Positions 25,809-35,532 are shown, numbered from the stretch's first letter. The stretch: 64,000 nt of DNA from Methanobacteriota archaeon (GCA_020347645.1 CP070736.1:328241-392240), one strand, 5' to 3'. Notes: generated from the letters alone by a model not told the origin. Translations and numbers: made by a program.

Positions 25809-26224
25809 ATGACTTCAATCCGAACATACTGGCATTCTGCTGCAACTGGTGTTCGTATGCAGGAGCGGACCTAGCAGGCGTCAACCGTCTGCAGATGCCT
25901 CCGAACGTGAACGTCGTCAGAGTGATGTGCAGCGCAAGCGTCAAGCCTGAATACGTTTTCAAAGCGATTTCCCAGGGCATCGACGGTGTCCTGGTTCTAG
26001 GATGCCATATCGGTGACTGCCACTACCTCACAGGCAACCATCGAACCGCCAAACGCATCCCGCTAGCAGCGAAGATCCTTGATAAGGTTGGCATTGACTC
26101 CAGGCGCGTGAGACTCGACTGGGTCAGTGCTGCAGAGGGAGAGAAGTTCCAGAAGGTCGTGACGGAGTTCGTCGAGGAGATGAGAAGCCTCGGACCCAAC
26201 CCGATGAAGGAGGTGAGATTCTGA
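25805..26224 (+). CDS. mvhD: MvhD/HdrA-linked 2Fe-2S electron carrier
   Basis: 139 aa, family length. Conserved cysteines in FCCNWCSYAGADLAG, RVMCSASVKP and VLGCHIGDCHYLTGN are all present. In methanogens MvhD binds a 2Fe-2S cluster and passes electrons from hydrogenase or formate dehydrogenase to HdrA. Here it sits between the HdrA pair and the formate dehydrogenase genes, with ATGA and CTGA overlaps, the expected wiring. A paralogue at 38591-39010 has lost one of these cysteines. Confidence 0.93.
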   Translation: MNDFNPNILAFCCNWCSYAGADLAGVNRLQMPPNVNVVRVMCSASVKPEYVFKAISQGIDGVLVLGCHIGDCHYLTGNHRTAKRIPLAAKILDKVGIDSRRVRLDWVSAAEGEKFQKVVTEFVEEMRSLGPNPMKEVRF

Positions 26225-27021
26225 GCACAGACACTAATAAGATCGTACGCCTCGCCTTCGAGGAACGAGGAGCGAACTACCTTCTCGCTGCCAGGGAAGA
26301 GCACGGGAACGTTGCCCCGGTGTTGCTCGAGAGAGTCGACAATCCCGGCAAGCTGAGATTCGATGTCCCGTATCAGATGGCGATGATCCTGACCAAGATC
26401 AATCGGTTTGTCAAAGAAGGCAAGATAGCGATCGTGGCCCGCAGGTGCGACGAAAAGGCCATTGCGGAGTTGGTCAAGCGGGATCTCTTGGACGGCAGTC
26501 GTCTTGAGTTGATAGGCCTGGCGTGCAGCGCTGAACAGGTGGAAGCCTGCAGATGCACGGATCCATGCCCCAGCCGCGTGGACATTGGACAGCCTTCGGA
26601 ACCGGTGAAGGACGACCAAAACTTCGCAGGCATGCTAGATATGAGCCTTGAGGATCGCCTCGACTTTTGGATAAATCAGTTTCGCAAGTGCAACAAGTGC
26701 TTTGGCTGTACCCTCAACTGCCCCGTGTGTTTCTGCGACGAGTGCTTGTTGGAGGAGAAAACCTTCGCACCGGACAAAGGAATTCCGCCGGGTCTCACGT
26801 TCCACCTTATCCGTACCGTGCATCTTGCAGACAAGTGCGTCGAGTGCGGAGAATGTGAGAGATCATGCCCAGTGGACATTCCACTCCTCTCGTTGAGGAA
26901 GATGGTAAACCGGGACATGAAGAAGATGTTCAACTACGTCAGTGGAGATCCGGAACGCATGAGCCCGTTGCTCACCACGCTCGAGGGGGACCCGATGGAG
27001 GATGATCCCAATGTCTGTTAA
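26221..27021 (+). CDS. iron-sulfur protein linking MvhD and FdhA (FrhB/FdhB-like)
   Basis: About 266 aa. An N-terminal alpha/beta region with GNVAPVLLERVDNP and IAIVARRCDEKAIAEL precedes Cys-rich segments: CRCTDPCP, CNKCFGCTLNCPVCFCDEC and CVECGECERSCP, enough for at least two 4Fe-4S clusters. Related Fe-S proteins accompany MvhD and formate dehydrogenase or heterodisulfide reductase genes in many anaerobes. The likely start is a CTG at 26221: GGAGGTGA ends four bases upstream, and CTGA overlaps the mvhD stop just as ATGA does elsewhere in this operon. The first standard start, GTG at 26320, has no SD site and would remove 33 residues. Confidence 0.75.
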   Translation: MSTDTNKIVRLAFEERGANYLLAAREEHGNVAPVLLERVDNPGKLRFDVPYQMAMILTKINRFVKEGKIAIVARRCDEKAIAELVKRDLLDGSRLELIGLACSAEQVEACRCTDPCPSRVDIGQPSEPVKDDQNFAGMLDMSLEDRLDFWINQFRKCNKCFGCTLNCPVCFCDECLLEEKTFAPDKGIPPGLTFHLIRTVHLADKCVECGECERSCPVDIPLLSLRKMVNRDMKKMFNYVSGDPERMSPLLTTLEGDPMEDDPNVC

Positions 27022-29047
27022 GCATACACTGACAACCTGCCCCTACTGCGGCACGGGATGCAATTTCTTCCTGCAGGTAGTCGATGGGAGAGTCGTCGAT
27101 GTTGTGCCCTGTAAGACCGACGAGACGAGCAGGGGTGGACTCTGCATCAAAGGGTACAACGCCCACGCGTTTGTGAACCATCCGGACAGACTTCTGCATC
27201 CGATGGTGAGAGAGGCGAACCAGCTAACCAAGGCGACTTGGGATGATGCCTTGCGGAGAATATCATCCGAACTGAACCGGATCGCGTCCGAGCATGGCAA
27301 GGACTCGATAATGATACTGGCTTCGGCGAAGTGCACGAACGAGGAGAACTACCTGTTCCAGAAGCTCGCACGAGCGGCCATTGGCACCAACAATGTGGAC
27401 CACTGTGCCAGGCTGTGCCATGCATCTACCGTCGCAGGACTCCTCCAATCGTTTGGCAGCGGTGCGATGACCAACACGATACCGGAATTCGAGGATGCCG
27501 ATTGCGTCCTCGTCACGGGATCCAACACTCTTGAGGCGCATCCTCTCATTGGTGCGAGGATACTTCAGGCAGGGGACAAGGGTGCGAAGATCTTAGTTGT
27601 GGATCCGCGGGATACGCCCCTGTCGCGAGTTGCCACATTGACCCTGAGGCAGGAATCTGGAACTGACGTCGCATGGATAAATGGCATGATAAATGTGATA
27701 ATAAGCGAAGGGATGCTCGACAAGGAGTTCATCGATACCAGAACCACTGGCTTCGAAGAGCTGAAGGAAATTGTCAAGAAGTACACGCCTGAGAAGGTCG
27801 AGGAGATAACGGGCATACCCAAAGAAGACCTCGTCGCTGCGGCCAAGATCTACGCCTCGGGAGAGAGGGCGATGATCGCCTATGCGATGGGAATCACGCA
27901 ACACAGCAACGGAACGGATCTTGTACGGACTCTCGCGAACCTGGCGATGGTCACCGGAAATGTCGGCAAGGAATCCACCGGCGTCAATCCCCTAAGGGGG
28001 CAGTGCAACGTGCAGGGCGCCTGTGACGCGGGAGCCCTGCCAAACCTATACCCAGGATATCAGAGTGTTGAGGACGCAGAGACGAAGACGATGTTTGAGA
28101 AGGCGTGGGGAACGAAGCTTAGTGACAAGAAGGGTATGACTCTGACGGCTGCGTTCAACAAAGCCCTGACCGGAGATGTGAAGGCTATGCTCATTTTCGG
28201 CGAGAATCCGATGATGTCCGATCCGGATATTGGACATGTCGAAGAGGCGATATCGAAGCTTGAGTTCATGGCGGTCGTCGACATATTCCCGACTGAGACA
28301 GCGAAGCTTGCAGATGTTGTCCTCCCTGCCGCGTGCTATGCTGAGAAGGATGGCACATTCACCGCTACTGATAGAGCCATCAGAGCAGTGAGGAAGGCTG
28401 TCGACCCACCAGGCGACGCAAGGGCTGACTGGAAGATCGCCTGCGACCTCGGCAAGATGCTGGGAGGAGCCGGCTTCGAATTCGATACGCCTGGACAGGT
28501 GATGGCTGAGATGAGTGCTGTCGCGCCAATCTACGGCGGAATCGACTATGAGAGGATAGAAAAAGAAATGGTCCGATGGCCGTGTCCGTCTAAGGACCAC
28601 CCGGGAACAAAGGTTCTTCACGCCGATTCGTTCAAGATCGGAAGGGGGGTCTTCGCACCAATAAGACACACACCGCCGGCTGAGGAGACTTCGGAGGAGT
28701 TCCCCTTCATCCTGACCACAGGGAGGAACTTGTTCCATTTCCATACGGGCACGATGACCAGGAGATCCGCGAAACTGCAGCGCGAGGCGGCCGGACCGTA
28801 TGTGGAAATCAACGAGAAGGACGCACGCGACCTCGGCATAGCAGATGATTCGAGTGTGAAGGTATCCTCGCGAAGGGGTTCGATCACGCTGTCTGCAAGG
28901 GTCACGCCGTGGATACGGCCAGGAACGATATTCATACCGTTCCACTATGCGGAGGCCGCTGCCAACAGACTCACAAACAATGCTCTCGACCCGGTCGCAC
29001 AGATTCCGGAATTCAAAGTGTGCGCGGCCAATGTCCAGAAGGGTTGA
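27011..29047 (+). CDS. fdhA: formate dehydrogenase catalytic subunit FdhA
   Basis: 678 aa molybdopterin oxidoreductase. Cluster ligands C10, C13, C17 and C45 (CPYCGTGC, GGLC). The metal ligand is C136 in NNVDHCARLCHAST, so this is a Cys rather than selenocysteine enzyme; the invariant His follows. GENPMMSDPD, PTETAKLADVVLPAACYAEKDGTF and the C-terminal TGRNLFHFHTGTMTRR fit FdhA. It oxidises formate to CO2 or works in reverse. The ATG at 27011 has GGAGG nine bases upstream; it overlaps the previous gene. No NAD- or F420-binding subunit is adjacent, so electrons probably leave through MvhD and HdrA. Confidence 0.9.
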   Translation: MSVKHTLTTCPYCGTGCNFFLQVVDGRVVDVVPCKTDETSRGGLCIKGYNAHAFVNHPDRLLHPMVREANQLTKATWDDALRRISSELNRIASEHGKDSIMILASAKCTNEENYLFQKLARAAIGTNNVDHCARLCHASTVAGLLQSFGSGAMTNTIPEFEDADCVLVTGSNTLEAHPLIGARILQAGDKGAKILVVDPRDTPLSRVATLTLRQESGTDVAWINGMINVIISEGMLDKEFIDTRTTGFEELKEIVKKYTPEKVEEITGIPKEDLVAAAKIYASGERAMIAYAMGITQHSNGTDLVRTLANLAMVTGNVGKESTGVNPLRGQCNVQGACDAGALPNLYPGYQSVEDAETKTMFEKAWGTKLSDKKGMTLTAAFNKALTGDVKAMLIFGENPMMSDPDIGHVEEAISKLEFMAVVDIFPTETAKLADVVLPAACYAEKDGTFTATDRAIRAVRKAVDPPGDARADWKIACDLGKMLGGAGFEFDTPGQVMAEMSAVAPIYGGIDYERIEKEMVRWPCPSKDHPGTKVLHADSFKIGRGVFAPIRHTPPAEETSEEFPFILTTGRNLFHFHTGTMTRRSAKLQREAAGPYVEINEKDARDLGIADDSSVKVSSRRGSITLSARVTPWIRPGTIFIPFHYAEAAANRLTNNALDPVAQIPEFKVCAANVQKG

Positions 29048-29062
29048 ATAGAGAGCTCTGGG

Positions 29063-30337
29063 TCAAGGACTCGATTGCCTCCTAGTCGGAGGTTTGGTCA
29101 CAAGCGCGATGCAGAATGCTGCAAACGACGCCAAGGCTACCACTACGAAGACCCATGCGAAACCGTCTTCGGTCGCGGCCATAAAACCGGGTATCAGACC
29201 TCCCACGACGCCTGCGACACCGTAACCGTTGAAGACCAGACCATAGTTGATACCCATATTCTTGGTGCCGAAGTACTCGGCGGTTGTCGAAGGGAATATG
29301 GCGAAGTTGCCCCCGAAAGTGAATCCCACAGCGGAGGCTAACAGGGTTAGACCTGTGAATTGGACTATTTCGCCTGACGGCCGAACCATCAGGAATCCAG
29401 CGGCCGCAAGGAGAACCATTGCCTGCATTAGGAACATCACCTTCATCGTATTCGCCCTTCCGAGTGAATCTGATGCCCTGCCCCAGACAATTCTTCCTGT
29501 CCCGTTGAACAGTGCAATCATCCCTGCGATGGTTTGGAACTGTGCAACGACGAGCAGGCTGCCGGATGGGTCCAGATACTGTGCAAGGTTCCTCACGTTG
29601 GCAATCATCATCAGGCCAGCCGTCGCCGATAACAGAAACATGGTAAAGAGCATGAAGAATTGTCTTGTCCGGATGGTCTCGCGCCAATCGTATTCGTGGT
29701 TTGTGCACCCGCTTTCCTCCAAAGGCACATACCCCCTCGGCAACCATCCCTTTGGAGGATTTCGCAGCAACTGCGCGCCGCTAACAATCATGGCCAGGAA
29801 TAGAATGCCGAGGTAGAGGAAGGCGTTGCTTAGCCCAGATGGCGAGATGTCGATCAGCCACTTGCCTAATTGGGTGAATAGAAATGCTCCGATACCGAAA
29901 CCCGTAACCGCGATCCCTGAGACCAGCCCCTTCTTGTCTGGAAACCACTTCACCGCAGCTGCAAGAGGACAGACGTATCCGAGACCAATACCGATTCCGC
30001 CCAGAACACCGTAGGACAGATACATCATCGTCAGACTCTCCGTTGAGAAAGCCGCTGCTATGTATCCTGTCCCGTAGATGAGGCCTCCTGCTGTGGCAAT
30101 CGCTCTTGGGCCTTTCCTGTCCTGCAAACGACCAGCCACAACCATAGTCAAAGCAAAGACCGCGATGGCCAAAGAGAATATTCCTAGTATGGCGAACGAT
30201 TTTGAATCATATCCGAGCGTTTCCGACAGAGGCGATGTGAATATCGAAAAAGCATAGACTGCGCCCAGTGCAAGCTGTATGAGCAGAGCCCCTGCGACGA
30301 CCAACCAGCGGTTCATGACTCGCCTCTTCATATCCAT
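29063..30337 (-). CDS. MFS transporter, oxalate/formate antiporter (OFA) family
   Basis: 424 aa with twelve hydrophobic segments. The N-terminal NRWLVVAGALLIQLALGAVYA start, GLGYVCPLAAAVKWFPDKKGL and the C-terminal half with FFMLFTMFLLSATAGLMM are typical of OFA carriers, which exchange oxalate, formate or related monocarboxylates. It converges on fdhA, 15 bp from its stop, so formate uptake is a reasonable guess; substrate cannot be read from sequence. SD-like GGGGAG just upstream of the ATG. Confidence 0.8.
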   Translation of the reverse strand: MDMKRRVMNRWLVVAGALLIQLALGAVYAFSIFTSPLSETLGYDSKSFAILGIFSLAIAVFALTMVVAGRLQDRKGPRAIATAGGLIYGTGYIAAAFSTESLTMMYLSYGVLGGIGIGLGYVCPLAAAVKWFPDKKGLVSGIAVTGFGIGAFLFTQLGKWLIDISPSGLSNAFLYLGILFLAMIVSGAQLLRNPPKGWLPRGYVPLEESGCTNHEYDWRETIRTRQFFMLFTMFLLSATAGLMMIANVRNLAQYLDPSGSLLVVAQFQTIAGMIALFNGTGRIVWGRASDSLGRANTMKVMFLMQAMVLLAAAGFLMVRPSGEIVQFTGLTLLASAVGFTFGGNFAIFPSTTAEYFGTKNMGINYGLVFNGYGVAGVVGGLIPGFMAATEDGFAWVFVVVALASFAAFCIALVTKPPTRRQSSP

Positions 30338-30645
30338 AGTCTCCCCTTCAGCCCTCTTTGTGTGACTCGTTGTACCTCCCCCGATGCTCAGATGTGTCGA
30401 TTAGTCTCGCACGCGTGGTGCCGAGTTGTACCTTGTAGGGGAACCGTTCCGAACTGATAGAATTCATGCTCGTCATCGATCGGCATAGTGAATGCCGTCG
30501 CTCGACCCGCGGGCTACCTGAATCTATCATTGATGCCGATGACTCTCGTGTAAGGCATAATCTATCCTTGCCCGAATCCGAGTTCAGTGAACAGTCCGGC
30601 AGATATGATGAACGCTCCGGCACAAGGGCGTCTGCGTTCAGCCGT
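30338..30645. other. intergenic, no convincing gene
   Basis: Short open frames on both strands have no recognisable sequence. A perfect hairpin CGGCAT/ATGCCG at 30481-30497 lies in the likely leader of the OFA transporter gene. Nothing else seen. Confidence 0.5.
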
Positions 30646-32403
30646 TCATTCCTCCAGCGTCGATGTGTCCCCTGTTGGAAGTCCGAGTTCTCTTGCCCTG
30701 AGGAGCCGCCTCATGATCTTCCCGCTCCTTGTCTTGGGGAGCGACTTGACAACATCGATCTCCCTCGGATACGCATGCCCTGCGAGATGACCTTTTACGA
30801 ACTTCTGGATATCCTTCTTCAACTCGTCCGATTCGGTGTAGCCAGGAGCTAGCACTATGAATGCCTTGATTATGTTTCCTCTGAGCTGGTCGGGCTTGCC
30901 TATGACGCCGGCCTCAACCACCGCCTCGTGTTCTATGAGAGCGCTCTCGACCTCGAACGGGCCGACGCGTTCTCCCGAGGTTTTGATGACATCGTCTGCC
31001 CTCCCGACATACCAGAAATAGCCTTCCTTGTCGATCTGTGCGGTGTCGCCAGTGTAGTACCAACCATTCCTGAGATACTCATTATACTTGGATTGGTTAT
31101 TCCATATCTGCCTCATCATGGAAGGCCAGCCAGGTCTGATCACAAGGTTGCCTTCATGGCCCTGCGGAAGAACGTTGCCCTCCTCGTCGACAATCTCAGC
31201 TTCGATTCCCGGCAGAGGCTTGCCCATGGAACCAGGCTTGATAGGCATCTCGGGGAAGTTCGTGATTAGGATGCTGCCTGTCTCCGTCTGCCACCATGTG
31301 TCGTGGAAAGGCTTGTTGTCGAAGACGTCGAGGGCCCATTTGACCCCCTCGGGGTTCAAAGGTTCTCCGACGGAGTACAGCACTCTCAACGAGGTCAAAT
31401 CGTACTTAGCAGGGAGGTCGTCCCCTTTGGCCATGAGCATCCTGACCGCAGTGGGAGCAGTGTACCAAACATTCACCCGGTGATCCTCAATCAATCTGTA
31501 CCATCGATCCGGGTCGAACCTCCCACCGAGACCAACCTGAGTAACGCCGCACGACCACGGACCAAGACATCCATAGACCACGCCCGTGATCCAGCCGAGG
31601 TCAGCCGTGCACCAGTACACGTCCTCATCGTGCAGGTCGAGGACCCATCTCGAAGTAAGCGTCTGCTGCACGATGCCTTTGTGAGCATGAACGACTCCCT
31701 TGGGTTTGCCGGTGGTACCAGAGGTGTAAAGCATGAATTGGAACTCCTCTGGGTTCATATGGAGCGTCTCAAAATTCTCAGAAGCGGCTCGCATCTCCGC
31801 CTCGTAGCTGATTTCGCCCAGCTCTGAATTCGCATCGCCAACCACCACGATGTGCTTGAGATCCGGAAGCTGATTCCTGACTGGATACACGCGCTTCACC
31901 AGCTCTGTATCTGTGACTATCGCGACGGCACCGCTATCGAGCAATCTGTCTCTGATCGCATCTGGCCCAAACGCTGGAAACATAGGGCTCGCGATAGCAC
32001 CTGCCTTAATGGCAGCCAAGAAGCTTACGTAAAGCTCCGGCGACCTCTGCAGGAACACAAATACCCTTTCCTGCTTCCTGATTCCCAATTTGGCCAGGAC
32101 ATTCGCGAACTTGTTGGTTTCGCGGTACATCTCCTCAAAGGATATCTTTTGCACATTCCCCTGTCCGTCATCATGGATAAGGGCGATCTTGTCCTTGTTC
32201 ATTCCCAGAGCATGCCTGTCAATAACATTGTACGCTGAGTTGACCTTCCCGTCAGGGTACCAATCAATAAGCTCTTCCGCGTCTGACCACTTGAACGTTT
32301 TTCTAAGCTTATCATAGCCCTGCAAGTTGGGCTTTAACCTCAGAAGAGCGAGGTCTTTCTCCACGGCTTCGCCGTGAATCAGCTCACTGGTTTCATCCTT
32401 CAT
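30646..32403 (-). CDS. acs: acetyl-CoA synthetase (AMP-forming)
   Basis: 585 aa ANL-superfamily ligase. P-loop-like [16 protein letters not shown], adenine motif [13 protein letters not shown], core motif [20 protein letters not shown] with the [15 protein letters not shown] hinge, and the C-terminal catalytic Lys in [15 protein letters not shown]. Length and the N-terminal [17 protein letters not shown] agree with acetate-CoA ligase, although propionate or other short acids are possible. It consumes ATP to AMP. It lies between the formate transporter and FolD and could join acetate metabolism to the Wood-Ljungdahl-type genes. Confidence 0.88.
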   Translation of the reverse strand: MKDETSELIHGEAVEKDLALLRLKPNLQGYDKLRKTFKWSDAEELIDWYPDGKVNSAYNVIDRHALGMNKDKIALIHDDGQGNVQKISFEEMYRETNKFANVLAKLGIRKQERVFVFLQRSPELYVSFLAAIKAGAIASPMFPAFGPDAIRDRLLDSGAVAIVTDTELVKRVYPVRNQLPDLKHIVVVGDANSELGEISYEAEMRAASENFETLHMNPEEFQFMLYTSGTTGKPKGVVHAHKGIVQQTLTSRWVLDLHDEDVYWCTADLGWITGVVYGCLGPWSCGVTQVGLGGRFDPDRWYRLIEDHRVNVWYTAPTAVRMLMAKGDDLPAKYDLTSLRVLYSVGEPLNPEGVKWALDVFDNKPFHDTWWQTETGSILITNFPEMPIKPGSMGKPLPGIEAEIVDEEGNVLPQGHEGNLVIRPGWPSMMRQIWNNQSKYNEYLRNGWYYTGDTAQIDKEGYFWYVGRADDVIKTSGERVGPFEVESALIEHEAVVEAGVIGKPDQLRGNIIKAFIVLAPGYTESDELKKDIQKFVKGHLAGHAYPREIDVVKSLPKTRSGKIMRRLLRARELGLPTGDTSTLEE

Positions 32404-32832
32404 CTCGTCTCACATCCATCTTCCCTCGCGCCACTTGGGGGCTTCAGGCGGGACACCAGCCCAAAGTTGCGAAAGGCGCTTTCAACCGGTTACGCTATCC
32501 TGCGCTCATGACAGGATTCTCCCCTGCCGAGAGAGTATATCCGGTCCTGAATCCGTAAAGCCTATGCGTGCTTAAGGGTACGCGAACGCAGACCGCAAGT
32601 GTTTGTTTTCGCATACAATATTCATGAGCAACTCCTAAGACTTTTCGTTGCCACAACGGCGATTTACGGACTTTCTAATTCCTTATAGGACTAGGATTAT
32701 GTGAGTATGTGTCGAAATTCGTAGCGTAACGACAATAATCGAAATATTATAATAATCAATGACACTGACAGAAAAGGTTTTGGAGCAAGGGGGGTTTCAT
32801 TTGGACTCACTACCGTCTCGCAGGGTCGAGCG
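32404..32832. other. 429-bp intergenic region between acs and folD
   Basis: AT-rich from about 32600 to 32790. It should contain the acs promoter on the minus strand; candidates are GGATATAC near 32538 and GAATATTGTATGC near 32622, the second implying a leader of about 200 bases. A short frame (28 codons from about 32760, plus strand) has no support. No structured RNA was recognised. Confidence 0.4.
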
Positions 32833-33726
32833 TCAGTCTTTGTAGTTGTGATGCACCTTGGCAGCGCGGACCGTGTTCTTCATCAACATCGTAATAGTCA
32901 TTGGTCCGACACCTCCGGGCACCGGCGTGATTGCCTTCGCTTTCTCCTTGACGGTTTCGAAGTCCACATCGCCCACTAGTCGCTTGCCGCTCTTCGTCGT
33001 CGGATCATCTATCCGGTTCACGCCCACATCGATTACGACCACCCCATCGCCAACCATGTCTGCCTTTACGAACTTGGGCACACCCATAGCAGCGATGAGG
33101 ATGTCAGCCTGCTTGGAGAGCGCAGGGAGGTTCTTTGTGCGGGAGTGACACACAGTGACAGTAGCATCGGCCCCTGATGCCTTCTGAACCAGTATGTTCG
33201 CTATTGGCTTCCCGACGATGTTGCTTCTACCGAGTACTACCACATGCTTTCCCTTCGGGTCGTTGCCACTTCGAACAAGAAGTTCCTGTATGCCGGCGGG
33301 TGTGCACGGAAGATAGGTTTCCGTACCGACTACCATCTTGCCGACATTCACAGGATGAAACCCATCCACATCCTTTCCCGGATCGATCCTCATCAGGACC
33401 TTCTCCTCGCTGATTTGCTTGGGCAGCGGCAACTGCACGAGTATGCCATCGAACTTCGGGTCGGCGTTGTACTTATCGATGAGTCCCAACATCTCGTCTT
33501 CGGAAGTCGTCGCGGGAAGTCTGATCGTCTCGGAGTGAATCCCCAATTCCTGACAAGCTTCACCCTTCTTCCTGACGTACACTTGTGATGCCGCATTTTC
33601 ACCAACAAGAATGACTACCAGACCGGGTATCACACCGGAAGCTTTCATCTTCGAAATCTCTTCCTTCAGCTCGGCCCTTATAGCTTTCGCAACGTCGTTT
33701 CCATTTATGATTTCCGCCGCCATCAT
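32833..33726 (-). CDS. folD: methylene-THF dehydrogenase / methenyl-THF cyclohydrolase
   Basis: 297 aa. The catalytic Lys-containing YVRKKGEACQELGI, the GILVQLPLPKQISEEKV and PGKDVDGFHPVNVGKM segments, the Rossmann motif VLGRSNIVGKPIANIL and a final TPVPGGVGPMTITMLMKN are all FolD. It interconverts methylene-THF and 10-formyl-THF with NAD(P). It diverges from fhs with TATA boxes about 50 bp apart, so the two steps are probably expressed together. No clear SD site; ATG codons at 33726 and 33723 are equivalent. Confidence 0.95.
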   Translation of the reverse strand: MMAAEIINGNDVAKAIRAELKEEISKMKASGVIPGLVVILVGENAASQVYVRKKGEACQELGIHSETIRLPATTSEDEMLGLIDKYNADPKFDGILVQLPLPKQISEEKVLMRIDPGKDVDGFHPVNVGKMVVGTETYLPCTPAGIQELLVRSGNDPKGKHVVVLGRSNIVGKPIANILVQKASGADATVTVCHSRTKNLPALSKQADILIAAMGVPKFVKADMVGDGVVVIDVGVNRIDDPTTKSGKRLVGDVDFETVKEKAKAITPVPGGVGPMTITMLMKNTVRAAKVHHNYKD

Positions 33727-33755
33727 ACCACGCTCTGAAGAGCTGATGCGGACTC

Positions 33756-33767
33756 CTTACTTAAGCC
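33756..33767 (-). promoter_or_regulatory. TATA-like box of folD
   Basis: GGCTTAAGTAAG on the minus strand, about 36 bp from the folD start. Confidence 0.45.
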
Positions 33768-33808
33768 TTCGCGCACGCGAGGAACCAATCAGAGACTCTA
33801 CGAAAGGA

Positions 33809-33844
33809 TTTATACAACTCCCCGAATACGGGGAGAAAGGAGGT
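33809..33844 (+). promoter_or_regulatory. fhs core promoter with operator-like palindrome
   Basis: TATA box TTTATACA at 33809-33816, then a perfect 7-bp palindrome CTCCCCG-AATA-CGGGGAG at 33818-33835, then AAAGGAGGT at 33836-33844, eight bases before the ATG. TATA spacing puts transcription start near 33837, so the palindrome fills the gap between TATA box and start site. It is better read as a DNA operator than an RNA hairpin. Confidence 0.55.
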
Positions 33845-33852
33845 AATGCAAA

Positions 33853-35532
33853 ATGGCAATGAAGCCAGATATAGAGATTGCTCAAGAAGCGAAGCCTCAG
33901 CACATCGAAAAGATTGCCGAGAAGATCGGCCTCTCCAGGGACGACCTTGATTTCTACGGGAAATACAAAGCTAAGGTACCACTGAGCGTGCTGAAGCGAT
34001 TTGACGGTAACAAAGATGGGAAACTGATATTCGTCACAGCCATCACGGCTACGAAGGCTGGGGAAGGCAAGACGGTGACTTCCATCGGACTCTGTCAAGC
34101 CTTCGGGCAGCTAGACAAAAAGGTCATGCTGTCCTTGAGGGAGCCGTCCTTGGGTCCTACGTTCGGAATCAAGGGAGGTGCAACGGGCGGTGGATATTCG
34201 CAGGTATACCCGATGTGGGACATCGACCTACACTTCACCGGAGACATACATGCAGTTGGTACAGCGCACAACCTTCTGTCCGCGCTGGTTGAGAACCATG
34301 TCACCAAGAAGAACCAGCTAGACATCGACCCGACCAGAATCGTCCTGAGAAAGGCGCTCGATATGAACTGCAGGGAGCTCAGGGACATCGTCGTCGGACT
34401 CGGCGGCAGGAGCAAGGGAGGAGTCCCGAGGGAGAGCGGTTTCGACATAACCGTGGCCAGCGAGATAAATGCGATACTCGCTCTGGCGAACGACATGGCG
34501 GACCTCAGGAAGAGGTTGTCGAGAATCGTAGTCGCGTACACTCGCGACGGCAAGCCCGTCACTGCTGAGAAGCTGAACGGAATTGGCGCGATGTGCCTTC
34601 TGCTGAAGGACGCTATCAACCCGACACTGGTCCAGACCCTCGAAGGACAGCCTGCACTGATCCATGGCTCTCCGTTCGCCAACATCGCGCACGGCAACAG
34701 CTCGATCATTGCGACGAAGTACGCCCTCAAGATGGCGGACTACGTGATTACCGAAGGCGGTTTCGCTGCTGACCTCGGAGGCGAGAAGTTCTTCAACATA
34801 GTCTGCAGGGTTGGCAATTTGAAGCCGGATGTGGCTGTTCTCGTCGCCAGCATAAGAGCTCTGAAGATGCATGGAGGAATGGATGTCAAGGAGATTGGCA
34901 ATCCAAACACGGACTTCCTCGAGAAGGGGTATTCGAACCTCGACAAGCACATCGAGAACATAAAGAAGTTCGGAGTACCCGTCGTGGTCGCCATTAACCA
35001 GTTCCCGACAGACTCCCCCGAGGAAATCGAGCATATCAAGAAGCACTGTGAGAAGGTGGGAGCCAGGTTTGGCTTGTCGAAGGTCTTCACAGACGGAGGC
35101 AAAGGAGGAGTGGAACTCGCTGAGGCCGTGCTCGAATCCCTGGACAAGGAGAAGTCCGAGTTCAACGTCCTTTACGACGAGAAAGCATCGATCAAGGACA
35201 AGATCAGGGCGATAGCGACGGAGATCTATGGAGCGGATGATGTCGTCTACACCGGTACCGCACCGGCGGACATAAAGGCGATTGAGGCTGCAGGGAACGA
35301 CAAGCTCCCCATATGCACTGCCAAGACGCAATTGTCGATAACTGATGACCCCGCCAAGAAGGGTGCTCCGAAGGATTGGGTTCTTACCGTCAGGGAGGTC
35401 AGATTGTCCGCTGGCGCCGGGTTCATCGTGCCTCTGACTGGAGAGATCATGACGATGCCGGGTCTGCCTACCGTGCCTGCGGCTGAGCGCATCAACATCG
35501 ATGACAAAGGCCACATAACGGGTTTGAACTGA
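33853..35532 (+). CDS. fhs: formate-tetrahydrofolate ligase
   Basis: 559 aa, full length. Walker A-like ATKAGEGKT, then REPSLGPTFGIKGGATGGGYSQV, the DIHAVGTAHNLLSAL segment, EAGFAADLG-like EGGFAADLGGEKF, and the C-terminal PTVPAAERINID. The enzyme joins formate to THF with ATP, forming 10-formyl-THF. It is typical of bacterial acetogens and rare in archaea, where formyl-methanofuran chemistry is usual. Strong SD AAAGGAGGT. Upstream and divergent is FolD, downstream the Hdr-MetVF operon, so three successive steps of a THF methyl branch are together. Confidence 0.96.
   Translation: MAMKPDIEIAQEAKPQHIEKIAEKIGLSRDDLDFYGKYKAKVPLSVLKRFDGNKDGKLIFVTAITATKAGEGKTVTSIGLCQAFGQLDKKVMLSLREPSLGPTFGIKGGATGGGYSQVYPMWDIDLHFTGDIHAVGTAHNLLSALVENHVTKKNQLDIDPTRIVLRKALDMNCRELRDIVVGLGGRSKGGVPRESGFDITVASEINAILALANDMADLRKRLSRIVVAYTRDGKPVTAEKLNGIGAMCLLLKDAINPTLVQTLEGQPALIHGSPFANIAHGNSSIIATKYALKMADYVITEGGFAADLGGEKFFNIVCRVGNLKPDVAVLVASIRALKMHGGMDVKEIGNPNTDFLEKGYSNLDKHIENIKKFGVPVVVAINQFPTDSPEEIEHIKKHCEKVGARFGLSKVFTDGGKGGVELAEAVLESLDKEKSEFNVLYDEKASIKDKIRAIATEIYGADDVVYTGTAPADIKAIEAAGNDKLPICTAKTQLSITDDPAKKGAPKDWVLTVREVRLSAGAGFIVPLTGEIMTMPGLPTVPAAERINIDDKGHITGLN

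Noticed and set aside
27416-27427. Possible selenocysteine site in FdhA
   Set aside because: The metal-ligand codon is TGC (Cys136) in a continuous frame; no in-frame TGA occurs.
28046-28945. 299-codon minus-strand frame inside fdhA
   Set aside because: Antisense shadow of fdhA; Arg/Ser/Cys-rich with no domain.
32440-32610. Riboswitch-like leader of acs
   Set aside because: A few short stems can be drawn (for example CAGG/CCTG), but nothing matches a known class and the transcript start is unclear.
32760-32846. 28-codon frame in the acs-folD gap
   Set aside because: Overlaps the end of folD on the other strand and has no recognisable sequence or convincing SD site.
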